Positions 54,957-62,916 of a DNA stretch of 64,000 nt are shown here, piece after piece. Within the stretch, counting starts at the first letter, position 1, and each line of letters begins with the position of its first letter. Below the pieces are notes generated by a model, which worked only from the letters and a program-made list of their open reading frames with translations, was not told where the DNA came from and did no database searches. The DNA comes from Mucilaginibacter polytrichastri (GTDB lineage Bacteria; Bacteroidota; Bacteroidia; Sphingobacteriales; Sphingobacteriaceae): assembly GCF_001911425.1 (NCBI RefSeq), contig NZ_MPPL01000001.1, positions 3,636,255 to 3,700,254 of the forward strand. Direction: 5' to 3'. A program made the translations under genes and the position numbers.

Positions 54957-55976
54957 ATGCTTCAGATACAGGAAAACGCTTCACTTACAAACTTCAACAC
55001 CTTTGGTATAGCGGCTAACGCACGTTATTTTACTGAGATTACCCACGAAGATGATTTGGTTGAGCTATTCCTGGATGAGCAATGGCGGCACCTGCCACGA
55101 CTAATTTTGGGCGGAGGCAGCAATATGCTGTTCGTTACTGATTTTGATGGGCTGGTGATCCGCATGAATATTCGTGGTATTGAGCACCGTATTAGCCATG
55201 ACCATGTTATTGTTGAAGCAGGTGCAGGCGAAGTTTGGAATGAGCTAGTAACCTACTGTGTTAACTATGGCTTTGCCGGCATGGAAAACCTGAGTTTGAT
55301 TCCCGGTTCGGTTGGGGCATCTCCTATCCAAAATATCGGTGCTTATGGTGTGGAATTAAAAGATGTATTCCATAGCTGCCGCGCGTTTGAGATTGCAACA
55401 GGTGAATTTAAAACTTTCCTGAAGGATGAGTGCGGTTTCGGTTATCGGGAAAGTGTATTTAAATCGGCACTCAAAGGGCAATACATTATTACACAGGTTA
55501 AGTTTGAGCTCTCTTTAAACCCTAACCTCAATTTGGGTTACGGTGCGATACAACAGGAACTCGAAAAAAACAATATTGCCAATCCTACTATTAAGGATAT
55601 ATCAGCAGTGGTGTCGCGCATTAGGGTATCAAAACTACCAGATCCATCTACCATTGGTAATGCGGGCAGTTTTTTTAAAAACCCGGTAATTGGCGAGGAG
55701 TTGTTTAAACAGATCCACAACCAGTTTCCGGATGTGGTGAACTACCCTACTACTGATGGCGTTATTAAACTGGCTGCAGGCTGGCTTATTGAACAGTGTG
55801 GCTGGAAGGGTAAAACTGTAGGCAATACCGGCACCTGGAAAAACCAGGCTTTGGTATTAGTGAACCACGGAGGGGCCACCGGAAGCGAAGTGTATACATT
55901 ATCGTCGCAAATCATAGACAGTGTGTACACTAAATTTGGCGTTATACTGGAGAGAGAAGTAAATATTATTAGTTAA
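54957..55976 (+). CDS. murB: UDP-N-acetylenolpyruvoylglucosamine reductase
   Basis: 339 residues, matching the type I MurB of E. coli length. It makes UDP-N-acetylmuramate in cell-wall synthesis. FAD site LILGGGSNML, substrate site IPGSVGASPIQNIGAYGVELKDV, catalytic Ser in GNAGSFFKNPVI, and AAGWLIEQCGWKGK near the C-terminus. No other cell-wall genes adjoin it. ftsZ is 7 kb away. Confidence 0.96.
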   Translation: MLQIQENASLTNFNTFGIAANARYFTEITHEDDLVELFLDEQWRHLPRLILGGGSNMLFVTDFDGLVIRMNIRGIEHRISHDHVIVEAGAGEVWNELVTYCVNYGFAGMENLSLIPGSVGASPIQNIGAYGVELKDVFHSCRAFEIATGEFKTFLKDECGFGYRESVFKSALKGQYIITQVKFELSLNPNLNLGYGAIQQELEKNNIANPTIKDISAVVSRIRVSKLPDPSTIGNAGSFFKNPVIGEELFKQIHNQFPDVVNYPTTDGVIKLAAGWLIEQCGWKGKTVGNTGTWKNQALVLVNHGGATGSEVYTLSSQIIDSVYTKFGVILEREVNIIS

Positions 55977-56178
55977 TTTTATTATTCTGAAAGAAATATT
56001 ACACCTCTGTAAAGTGTACCATTATTGTTACAAAACAAATTTCAAGCCCTTTTTACACGATACACCTTAGCTATAAAACTCATAAAACCTTCATAAAAGT
56101 ACTTATTTACAGACATTTACATGACGGAGGAAAAAATATCGCTAAACAATAATTATACACGTTAAATCATCTTACGCC

Positions 56179-56214
56179 ATTGTTAACAATAAGCTAATGC
56201 CATGTTTGGCCAAA
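56179..56214. promoter_or_regulatory. Two palindromes in the leader region of the sigma-factor gene
   Basis: ATTGTTAACAAT at 56179-56190 is a perfect 12-base palindrome. TTTGGCCAAA at 56205-56214 is a perfect 10-base palindrome. They lie 45-80 bases before the sigma-factor ATG, in the 282-base gap 55977-56258, which holds no gene. Confidence 0.35.
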
Positions 56215-56258
56215 ACGGCACCGTGTTTGTTTAAGTATTAATACAAAACACAAACAAT

Positions 56259-56798
56259 ATGACAAAGATTGAGTTTAACACCATGGTGCTTCGTCAGGCC
56301 AGTTCACTACGTTCATACGCATTGCACTTCACACATGATGCAGATGATGCTAACGATCTTGTGCAGGATACAATGCTTAAGGCAATAACTTATTATAATA
56401 AGTTTAAAGAAGGCACAAATTTAAAAGGATGGTTATACACCATCATGAAAAATACTTTCATAAACAACTATCGTCGTTTTGTGAAAATGAGCACATTCGT
56501 AACCAAGTCCGAAGAAATATCTTCTGCTAATCTGGTTTTCAGCTCAACAAAAAATCAAGGTGAAGCTAAATTTGTGATGGATGATATCCGCCGCGCTTTA
56601 GACAAGTTACCTGAAGATTATTATGTACCCTTCACCATGTATTTTGAAGGCCATAAATACCACGAAATTGCAGACCACTTGATCATACCTATTGGAACCG
56701 TTAAAACACGTATCCACGTTGCCCGCAAATTGCTTAAGAAAAATTTAAAGGCTTACGATAGTGGTGTTAAAAAACCGGTATACGCCGAAGAAGAATAA
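56259..56798 (+). CDS. RNA polymerase sigma factor, ECF-like
   Basis: 179 residues. Region 2 is visible as LRSYALHFTHDADDANDLVQDTMLKAITYYNKF and LKGWLYTIMKNTFINNYRRF, and region 4 as LPEDYYVPFTMYFEGHKYHEIADHLIIPIGTVKTRIHVARKLLK with the helix-turn-helix. It lacks regions 1 and 3, so it is a group 4 (ECF) type. No anti-sigma factor gene follows, as the next feature is a terminator. It may control the carotenoid genes beside it, by position only. Confidence 0.93.
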   Translation: MTKIEFNTMVLRQASSLRSYALHFTHDADDANDLVQDTMLKAITYYNKFKEGTNLKGWLYTIMKNTFINNYRRFVKMSTFVTKSEEISSANLVFSSTKNQGEAKFVMDDIRRALDKLPEDYYVPFTMYFEGHKYHEIADHLIIPIGTVKTRIHVARKLLKKNLKAYDSGVKKPVYAEEE

Positions 56799-56830
56799 TT
56801 GATATTTAAACTCAACAATATATAAATGAG

Positions 56831-56861
56831 AAGGTCGGGCTTAGTTAGCCCGACCTTTTTT
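56831..56861 (+). terminator. Strong terminator after the sigma-factor gene
   Basis: An 11-base stem (AAGGTCGGGCT and AGCCCGACCTT) with a 5-base loop, followed by TTTTT. It lies 32 bases after the stop codon. Confidence 0.88.
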
Positions 56862-56912
56862 GTTGATTAAAAATTGCGTTATTGCTGAAGAGGAACGACT
56901 AAAAATCCCGTA

Positions 56913-56957
56913 GCGACACATGCGTCGAGATTGCCACGCTATCGCTCGCAATCACAA
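56913..56957. repeat. Partial family B repeat
   Basis: CGACACATGCGTCGAGATTG and CCACGCTATCGCTCGCAATC match the inverted order of the family B unit, one half only. It sits just before the 3' end of crtI. Confidence 0.55.
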
Positions 56958-56968
56958 TTTTAGACAGC

Positions 56969-58459
56969 TCACTTATCCTTAAAATACTTAATCACCTCCC
57001 CTGCCGCAACCTGCCCGGATATTAATGCAGGCGGCACACCCGGGCCCGGCACCGTAAGCTGACCGGTATATAACATATTCTTAACCTTCCTGGCGCGCAT
57101 ACTTGGTTTAAAAAATGCCGTTTGTGACAGGATATTCGATAATCCGTAAGCATTACCTTTAAACGAATGGTAATCTGCCTTAAAATCATCCAGTGCATAG
57201 CTACGCTTTACTACAATATGGTTGCGGATATTGGAACCGGTAATTCGCTCAAAACGATCCAGCATCAGGTCGAAGTATTTTTCACGGGTATCGGCATTGT
57301 CTTCCAGTCCGGGAGCAATGGGCATCAGAAAAAAAAGATTCTCACCATTAGCCGGGGCAACATTATCATCAGTTTTAGAAGTGCAGGCAACATAAAACAA
57401 AGGCTTATCCGGCCACTTAGGCTGGGTGTAAATATCGGCAGCATGCTGTTCAAAATCTTCGTCGAAGAATAAGTTATGATGCTGGATGCCCTCTATCTTA
57501 CAATTAGTGCCAATATAGAATAATAAGCTCGATGGAGACATAACCCGCTTGTCCCAATATTCTGGACTGTAATTACGATCTGCTTTCGTTAACAGAGTTT
57601 GGTCTACGTGCTCATAATCGGCACCGGCTACTACAAAATCGGCTTTAAAATCTCCTTGGTTAGTTTTTATATTAGAGACAACTCCGGCTGCCGTTTCAAT
57701 CGAAAGCACCTCTGTATTTAGTTTAATCTCTACGCCTAGTTCCTCGGCAGTTTTAACCATGGCTTTCACAATTTCGTGCATGCCACCCATTGGGTACCAG
57801 GTACCCAATGCCAGGTCGGCATAGTTCATCATGCTGTACATTGCCGGAGTGTCCTGTGCCGTGGCACCCAGAAACAATACCGGGAACTCCAGCATTTTAA
57901 TCAGCTTCGGGTTTTTAAAGTATTTACGCACATGCTTGCTCATGCTGGTAAGCAATTGGATACTGAAACTTTTTTTAATAAGGTTCCAATCAATAAACTC
58001 ACCTATATTATGCGAAGGGCGAAATACGTATTCGCCCATGCCAACCTTATATTTATATTCGGCTTGCTGTAAAAATTCTTTTAGTCTGGTGCTGCTGCCG
58101 GGTTCCAGTTCTTCAAACAAGGCTTCGAGTTGCTGCATATCGGCAGGCACATCCATAAAATCAGCTTTACCGTAATAAATGCGGTAACCTGGATCAAGGC
58201 GTTTCAAATCATAAAAATCTGACGGCTTGTGCCCAAACAAAGCAAAATAATTTTCGAACACATCCGGCATCCAATACCAGCTGGGGCCCATATCAAACTT
58301 AAAACCATCAGATTCCCAGATGCGTGCACGCCCACCAGGCTGATCGTTTTTTTCTAAAATAGTAACTTTAAAGCCCGCCTTAGCCAAAACGCTGGCGGCA
58401 GACAGGCCGGCAAAACCGGCACCGATAATAATAATATTGGGGGGTGTGCTATTATTCAT
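56969..58459 (-). CDS. crtI: Phytoene desaturase
   Basis: 496 residues, full size. It converts phytoene to lycopene by several FAD-dependent steps. The N-terminal FAD site is IIGAGFAGLSAASVLAKAG and EKNDQPGGRARIW, and the C-terminal YTGQLTVPGPGVPPALISGQVAA is the family's signature. It is divergent from crtB across 93 bases that must hold both promoters. The region before it shows no other gene. Confidence 0.95.
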   Translation of the reverse strand: MNNSTPPNIIIIGAGFAGLSAASVLAKAGFKVTILEKNDQPGGRARIWESDGFKFDMGPSWYWMPDVFENYFALFGHKPSDFYDLKRLDPGYRIYYGKADFMDVPADMQQLEALFEELEPGSSTRLKEFLQQAEYKYKVGMGEYVFRPSHNIGEFIDWNLIKKSFSIQLLTSMSKHVRKYFKNPKLIKMLEFPVLFLGATAQDTPAMYSMMNYADLALGTWYPMGGMHEIVKAMVKTAEELGVEIKLNTEVLSIETAAGVVSNIKTNQGDFKADFVVAGADYEHVDQTLLTKADRNYSPEYWDKRVMSPSSLLFYIGTNCKIEGIQHHNLFFDEDFEQHAADIYTQPKWPDKPLFYVACTSKTDDNVAPANGENLFFLMPIAPGLEDNADTREKYFDLMLDRFERITGSNIRNHIVVKRSYALDDFKADYHSFKGNAYGLSNILSQTAFFKPSMRARKVKNMLYTGQLTVPGPGVPPALISGQVAAGEVIKYFKDK

Positions 58460-58523
58460 ATGTTGCAGACATCACAAAGTAAGCAATTGTTTGTTGTAGC
58501 TACACGCTAATCCTTAAAATATG

Positions 58524-58531
58524 TACATTTG
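58524..58531 (+). promoter_or_regulatory. Bacteroidota -7 promoter element for the crtB operon
   Basis: TACATTTG matches TAnnTTTG exactly. It lies 12 bases before the ATG at 58544 and 21 before the ATG at 58553. It overlaps the TTG at 58529, which argues against that codon as the crtB start. On the other strand TTACTTTG, one mismatch, may serve crtI. Confidence 0.5.
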
Positions 58532-58552
58532 ATTATAGCGCTGATGACCCCC

Positions 58553-59386
58553 ATGACATTATACGATGAAACTTGTTTCGAGTGCAGTAAGCTAATCACA
58601 GCCAAATACAGCACATCTTTCAGTAAAGGAATTAAATCTTTTGATAAACGTTTTCGTAATCCTATTTACGCCATCTATGGCTTTGTAAGGTATGCCGATG
58701 AGATAGTAGACACCTTCCATGAACACGATAAATTACAACTGATCAGTGAGTTCAGAGCCGATGCTTTTGAGGCTATTTCTCGCGGTATCAGTACCAACCC
58801 TGTGCTGCAATCTTTCCAACAGGTGGTTAATCAATATGGCATCCATCATGATCTTATCGATTCGTTTTTACGATCTATGGAAATGGACCTGGATAACAAG
58901 GTTTATAACCGCGAAAGTTATTGCACCTACATCTACGGCTCGGCCGAAGTAATTGGACTAATGTGCCTGCAGGTGTTTTGCGAAAACGACACCGTATTAT
59001 ACGAGCAACTGCGACCCAAAGCATGCAGCCTTGGAGCGGCATTTCAAAAAATCAACTTTTTGCGCGACGTAAAGTCAGATTTTGAAGAGCGTGGCCGTAC
59101 CTACTTTCCTAACATTGATTTTAATAACTTTACAGAAACAGATAAGCAACATATAGAAAAGGAGATAAAACGCGATTTTGATGCAGCTTTAGAAGGCATT
59201 ATAAAACTGCCCACTGGCGCTAAACTGGGTGTTTATGTGGCTTACGTATATTACCTGCAGCTCTTTAAAAAAATAAGCCAGACACCAGCAAGTATCATCG
59301 TACAAAAACGCATCCGGATATCTAACAGGCGTAAAATAGCGTTGTACTTTAAAGCAGTGTTGCAGCAAAAGTTAAAAGCAATTTAA
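58553..59386 (+). CDS. crtB: Phytoene synthase
   Basis: About 277 residues from the ATG at 58553. The ATG at 58544 is three codons longer and also possible. It joins two geranylgeranyl diphosphates to phytoene. The two Asp-rich motifs are GFVRYADEIVDTFHEHD and INFLRDVKSDFEERGRTYF. The rest matches trans-isoprenyl diphosphate synthase folds (FRADAFEAISRG, SAEVIGLMCLQVFC). The stop codon overlaps the ATG of the next gene by one base (TAATG). Confidence 0.95.
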   Translation: MTLYDETCFECSKLITAKYSTSFSKGIKSFDKRFRNPIYAIYGFVRYADEIVDTFHEHDKLQLISEFRADAFEAISRGISTNPVLQSFQQVVNQYGIHHDLIDSFLRSMEMDLDNKVYNRESYCTYIYGSAEVIGLMCLQVFCENDTVLYEQLRPKACSLGAAFQKINFLRDVKSDFEERGRTYFPNIDFNNFTETDKQHIEKEIKRDFDAALEGIIKLPTGAKLGVYVAYVYYLQLFKKISQTPASIIVQKRIRISNRRKIALYFKAVLQQKLKAI

Positions 59387-59928
59387 TGATTAAAAAGTAT
59401 TTACTATTCCTGGTGCTTATTCTAACCACTGTAATTGGTTTGGCAGACAGTCCGCAGCCCAATATAGCCAACCTGCGTAAACAGCTGATGCAAGCCATTG
59501 ACCGTAAACAAACCACAGATTCATTATACCAAAGCCTGGGCTCAATGGAACAACGGTCGGGCTTAATTAATGGCTATATGGGTGCTTTAGAGGCGCTCAA
59601 AGCCAAACATACCTGGAACCCATACTACAAAATCAAATACCTTAATGACGCCGAAGGCACCTTTAAACAGGCCGTTTCACAAGATCCGCATAACATAGAG
59701 ATCAGGTTTATGCGATTTTCTGTTGAGCATAATGTACCGGGCTTTTTGGGCTATAACAAAAACCTAGCTATAGACAAGCAAGAAATGATCCGCCAGATTG
59801 AGTTAAAAAACTATGGCACTGCAGATAAAGAACTGGTAGTAACGGTTATTAAATTTATGATCGATTCCAAACAGTGTAATAGTGATGAAAACACAAGCCT
59901 CCATAAACAGTTAGCTGCCCTAAAGTGA
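59386..59928 (+). CDS. Unknown exported protein in the carotenoid operon
   Basis: 180 residues with a hydrophobic N-terminus (LLFLVLILTTVIGLADS) that looks like a signal peptide. The mature part is helical (ANLRKQLMQAIDRKQTTDSLYQSLGSM; MGALEALKAKHTWNPYYKIKYL; DPHNIEIRFMRFSVEHNVPGFLGYN). I do not recognise a family. It overlaps crtB by one base upstream and the lycopene cyclase gene by 4 bases downstream, so it is translated with them and is likely to act with carotenoids. Confidence 0.85.
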   Translation: MIKKYLLFLVLILTTVIGLADSPQPNIANLRKQLMQAIDRKQTTDSLYQSLGSMEQRSGLINGYMGALEALKAKHTWNPYYKIKYLNDAEGTFKQAVSQDPHNIEIRFMRFSVEHNVPGFLGYNKNLAIDKQEMIRQIELKNYGTADKELVVTVIKFMIDSKQCNSDENTSLHKQLAALK

Positions 59929-60608
59929 AATATACCTACCTGCTTATTAACTTGCTAACGGTTATTTTCCCAATTGCGCTGTCGTTTGATAAAAGGGTGC
60001 ATTTTTATAAAAACTGGCGGTTTATATGGCCGGGCATGGCTATTACCGGTTTAATCTTTTTATTTTGGGATGTGTTATTCACTGTTAAAGGCGTATGGTC
60101 ATTTAACGATCATTACATTATCGGCATCCGTATATTTCAGCTTCCGCTGGAAGAAGTACTTTTTTTCCTCACGGTGCCTTTCTCCTGCATTTTTATTTAC
60201 GAATGCCTTAACTATTACGTTAAATGGCAAATACCACAGGGGTTTAGTAAAGCTATATCAGTTGCACTAATGCTGGTTAGCTTAGTGCTTGCGGTTGTGT
60301 ACCCAAACAGCTTATATACCATAGTTACCTTCAGCCTGCTTTATGCCTTAACAGGTTTGGTGCAGTTAATATTTAAAGCACAATGGCTTAACCGTTTTTA
60401 TTTGGCCTTTATAGTAAGCCTGATACCATTTTATGTTGTGAATGGCATATTAACATCTATCCCGATTGTACTATACAATAATCATCAAAATATGGGCTTA
60501 AGGATAGGCACTATTCCCTTTGAAGATCATTTTTACTCTATGACCCTATTGATGATGAATGTAGGCTTTTTTGAATACTTCAGGCATAAAAAAACCAGCC
60601 CTGTATGA
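59925..60608 (+). CDS. Lycopene cyclase, fused small-subunit type
   Basis: 227 residues from a GTG at 59925 that overlaps the previous stop (GTGA). Seven or so membrane helices. Two repeats of the short lycopene cyclase domain are visible, each with a PLEE-like motif: FQLPLEEVLFFLTVPFSCIF at about 67-86 and TIPFEDHFYSMTLLMMNVGF near 195-215. This is the CrtYcd fused form related to CarR/CrtYc-CrtYd heterodimers and lycopene epsilon/beta cyclases. It overlaps the next gene by 4 bases. Confidence 0.9.
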   Translation: MKYTYLLINLLTVIFPIALSFDKRVHFYKNWRFIWPGMAITGLIFLFWDVLFTVKGVWSFNDHYIIGIRIFQLPLEEVLFFLTVPFSCIFIYECLNYYVKWQIPQGFSKAISVALMLVSLVLAVVYPNSLYTIVTFSLLYALTGLVQLIFKAQWLNRFYLAFIVSLIPFYVVNGILTSIPIVLYNNHQNMGLRIGTIPFEDHFYSMTLLMMNVGFFEYFRHKKTSPV

Positions 60609-60841
60609 GCGAACTACCTGTGTATACCAAATCGCAGCTGGCCTTGCGTAACGGGCAGGATAAGCCACAGATATGGGTTGCCCTCAACGGCATTATTTAT
60701 GACGTTACCGAAAGCCGACTGTGGCGCAACGGCAAACATTACGAGCATTGGGCCGGCCAGGATTTAACAGCCGAACTGGCTGACGCCCCACATACAGAAA
60801 CAGTATTTGAGAAGTTTGTAGTTGTGGGGAGTTTGGGCTAA
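60605..60841 (+). CDS. Small cytochrome b5-like heme-binding domain protein
   Basis: 78 residues. The fold pattern YTKSQLALRNGQDKPQIWVALNGIIYDVTESRLW and HYEHWAGQDLTAELADAPHTETVFEKFVVVG fits cytochrome b5-like domains of the MAPR-like bacterial type. The classical HPGG is absent. The nearest His are in KHYEHWAG and PHTET. It may bind heme or a steroid or carotenoid. It is translated with the cyclase gene (ATGA overlap) and ends before a terminator. Confidence 0.8.
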   Translation: MSELPVYTKSQLALRNGQDKPQIWVALNGIIYDVTESRLWRNGKHYEHWAGQDLTAELADAPHTETVFEKFVVVGSLG

Positions 60842-60908
60842 TTCCCCCATTATTATTGCGGAATATGAAGCAATGACAATTTGAAGCAATACGTTTCGCA
60901 TATTACTA

Positions 60909-60944
60909 AAAAACCCCGCGACAATAGAGTAACGGGGTTCTTTA
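60909..60944 (+). terminator. Terminator of the crtB operon
   Basis: Stem AAACCCCG and CGGGGTT with a loop of about 14 bases, followed by TTTAGTATTTTA. It is 68 bases after the last stop. Confidence 0.7.
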
Positions 60945-60993
60945 GTATTTTACTTTACGCTGCAAAGCAATGTAAAAAGCGCTAATAATATAA

Positions 60994-61176
60994 TTATTTA
61001 GTCGCTGTGTTTTTTGATTCCTGAACTTCTAAACGGATAGCCTGAGCTAAGTTTTTTAAGTCTTGCATACCCTTACGAACGCGTGTTCCGGCAGCGCTGT
61101 TACCTTTGTTGTAGAATTTGTCCGCATCACCTTCCAAAGAGGCGATCAGATCTTTCACTTCAGTAAATTTTTTCAT
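60994..61176 (-). CDS. Histone H1-like small protein
   Basis: 60 residues, highly basic with balanced acids. Sequence KKFTEVKDLIASLEGDADKFYNKGNSAAGTRVRKGMQDLKNLAQAIRLEVQE matches the small proteins called histone H1 in Sphingobacteriaceae, thought to bind DNA. The ATG is preceded by GGAGTAAC at about 61182-61189, an unusually good Shine-Dalgarno sequence for this group, which fits a highly expressed protein. Confidence 0.85.
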   Translation of the reverse strand: MKKFTEVKDLIASLEGDADKFYNKGNSAAGTRVRKGMQDLKNLAQAIRLEVQESKNTATK

Positions 61177-61470
61177 TTTAAGTTACTCCTTTAATTAGTT
61201 GAGGTTTAATTGTTTTAACTAAGGCTAATCTAAACTCTTTTTTTATTAAAAAAAAATTTACAGGTCGAAATATGGCTCTAAAGTGCTTTTTTAGCATTTT
61301 TCGGGATGCTAAATAGTATTCCTCATCATTATTTTAACAGATGCCCTATAATTTTAAAACTTATAATAAACGAGCGGTATTTTAAGCACGTATTAATACC
61401 CGCTCAACAACGTATTTATACCTACAAGGCCTCCCGGTCAAGGCATTAGGCTTGAACAGCGTTATATAGT
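61177..61470. other. Gene-free region upstream of the histone H1-like gene
   Basis: About 290 bases without a gene. It includes a hairpin with 8-base arms (TTTAGCAT 61290-61297 and ATGCTAAA 61306-61313), and an imperfect pair GAGCGGTATT near 61372 and AATACCCGCTC near 61395. These could be part of the leader or regulatory RNA. No T-run supports a terminator for either. Confidence 0.4.
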
Positions 61471-61513
61471 AAACAAAAAAGACTTTCAGCTAGCTGAAAG
61501 TCTTTTTTGTTTA
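61471..61513. terminator. Strong hairpin after the alpha-oxoamine synthase gene
   Basis: A stem GACTTTCAGC and GCTGAAAGTC with a 2-base loop, extended by A runs on the left and T runs on the right (TAAACAAAAA and TTTTTTGTTTA). It is 17 bases past the stop of the minus-strand gene at 61530, and A-rich left side gives the minus-strand U tract. Confidence 0.8.
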
Positions 61514-61529
61514 TGATGGTGTTATTGTA

Positions 61530-62771
61530 TTAAGCTACAACAACATTTTCTTTATAATCACCCGCTTTAAGCTTTTCATGTACAATGCTCAGGGCTTTTA
61601 AAGTAGCCTCAACATCTTCGATGGTATGCAATGCGGTAGGTATCAAACGCAATTCTATTAAACCTTTAGGTATAACCGGATAAACCACTATTGAGCAGAA
61701 GATACTGTGATTTTCGCGCAGGTCGCGGGTTAAACTGGTTGCTTCCAGCAGATCGCCTTTTAAAAATACCGGGGTAACCATGGTATTGGTGATACCGATA
61801 TCAAAACCGTTATCCTTTAAACCATTTTGCAGGGTAGTGGCAATTTTCCACAGGTTATCGCGTAACTCGGGGCGTGATTTTAGCAGTTCGAAACGCTTCT
61901 GTAAACCAATTACCATTGGCATAGGCAATGCCTTGGCAAATGTTTGCGAACGCATGTTATAACGTAAGTAGTTTACAATATCCTGGTTGGCGGCCACAAA
62001 CGCACCTATACCGGCCATTGATTTGGCAAACGTACCAAAGTAAACATCTATATCTTCAATACAATCCTGTTCTTCGTGCGTGCCGGCGCCTGTTTTACCC
62101 ATGGTACCAAAACCATGTGCATCATCTATCAGCAAACGGAAGTTAAATTTCTGCTTTAAGGCAATGATCTCTTTAAGCTTACCCTGCGCACCCGACATGC
62201 CAAATACACCTTCGGTAATTACCAGGATACCGCCGCCGGTTTGGCCAGTTAAGCGAGTTGCACGCTCCAGTTGCTTCTCAAAGCTTTCGATATCATTATG
62301 CTGGTAAACAAAGCGTTTACCCATATGCAGGCGTACACCATCAATAATACAGGCATGCGATTCGGCATCGTACACAATTACATCATTACGATCAACCAGT
62401 GCATCTATAATAGATACCATGCCCTGGTAACCGTAGTTCAGTAGAAATGCATCTTCTTTACCTACAAACTCGGCCAGGCCTTTTTCAAGGGTTTCATGCT
62501 GCGTAGAGTTACCAGACATCATGCGGGCACCCATTGGGTACGCCATACCGTAATCTGCAGCTGCTTTTGCATCTGCCGCTCTTACTTCGGGATGATTGGC
62601 CAGGCCCAGATAGTTATTTAAACTCCACACCAAATGCTCTTTCCCTTTAAAATACATGTGCGGCGCTATTTCACCCTCCAGTTTGGGGAATGAAAAATAT
62701 CCGTGCGACCATTTTTGATGCTGGCCCAGCGGCCCGCCCATGCTTTTTGCTATCTTGTCAAATAAATCCAA
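61530..62771 (-). CDS. PLP-dependent alpha-oxoamine synthase family enzyme
   Basis: 413 residues. These enzymes join an amino acid with an acyl-CoA or acyl-ACP with loss of CO2 (serine palmitoyltransferase, AONS, KBL, cysteate acyltransferases). Visible features are LVWSLNNYLGLANHPEV, GARMMSGNSTQHETLEKGLAEFVGKEDAFLL, DAESHACIIDGVRLHMG, LLIDDAHGFGTMGKTGAGT and the PLP Lys in FGTFAKSMAGIGAFVA. Sphingobacteriaceae make sphingolipids and sulfonolipids, so a lipid-base role is plausible, but the substrate is not decided by the sequence. Two GGTTATAAC sites lie upstream. Confidence 0.9.
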   Translation of the reverse strand: MDLFDKIAKSMGGPLGQHQKWSHGYFSFPKLEGEIAPHMYFKGKEHLVWSLNNYLGLANHPEVRAADAKAAADYGMAYPMGARMMSGNSTQHETLEKGLAEFVGKEDAFLLNYGYQGMVSIIDALVDRNDVIVYDAESHACIIDGVRLHMGKRFVYQHNDIESFEKQLERATRLTGQTGGGILVITEGVFGMSGAQGKLKEIIALKQKFNFRLLIDDAHGFGTMGKTGAGTHEEQDCIEDIDVYFGTFAKSMAGIGAFVAANQDIVNYLRYNMRSQTFAKALPMPMVIGLQKRFELLKSRPELRDNLWKIATTLQNGLKDNGFDIGITNTMVTPVFLKGDLLEATSLTRDLRENHSIFCSIVVYPVIPKGLIELRLIPTALHTIEDVEATLKALSIVHEKLKAGDYKENVVVA

Positions 62772-62834
62772 AACTTCTTATTCTAAATTTTGCCAATAAT
62801 ATACAAATATAACCGTATTTAACGCTCAGACAAT

Positions 62835-62863
62835 GGTTATAACTTTTTATAATGGGTTATAAC
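62835..62863. promoter_or_regulatory. Two identical palindromic sites upstream of the alpha-oxoamine synthase gene
   Basis: GGTTATAAC occurs at 62835-62843 and 62855-62863, each containing the palindrome GTTATAAC. Their starts are 20 bases apart, two helical turns, as expected for a cooperatively bound operator. They sit 64-92 bases upstream of the gene's ATG at 62771. Confidence 0.45.
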
Positions 62864-62895
62864 AAAAAAGCCTTTGTAAAGTTATATAAAGGCTT
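62864..62895 (-). terminator. Terminator of ftsZ
   Basis: Stem AAGCCTTT and AAAGGCTT (62868-62895), followed on the minus strand by a run of T from the A-tract at 62864-62869. It lies 21 bases after the ftsZ stop. Confidence 0.7.
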
Positions 62896-62916
62896 AGTTT
62901 ATCATTGGTTAGCAAA

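Noticed and set aside
58529-58552. Longer crtB start at TTG (58529)
   Set aside because: The TTG overlaps the exact -7 promoter element TACATTTG, so it cannot be in the message if that element is used.
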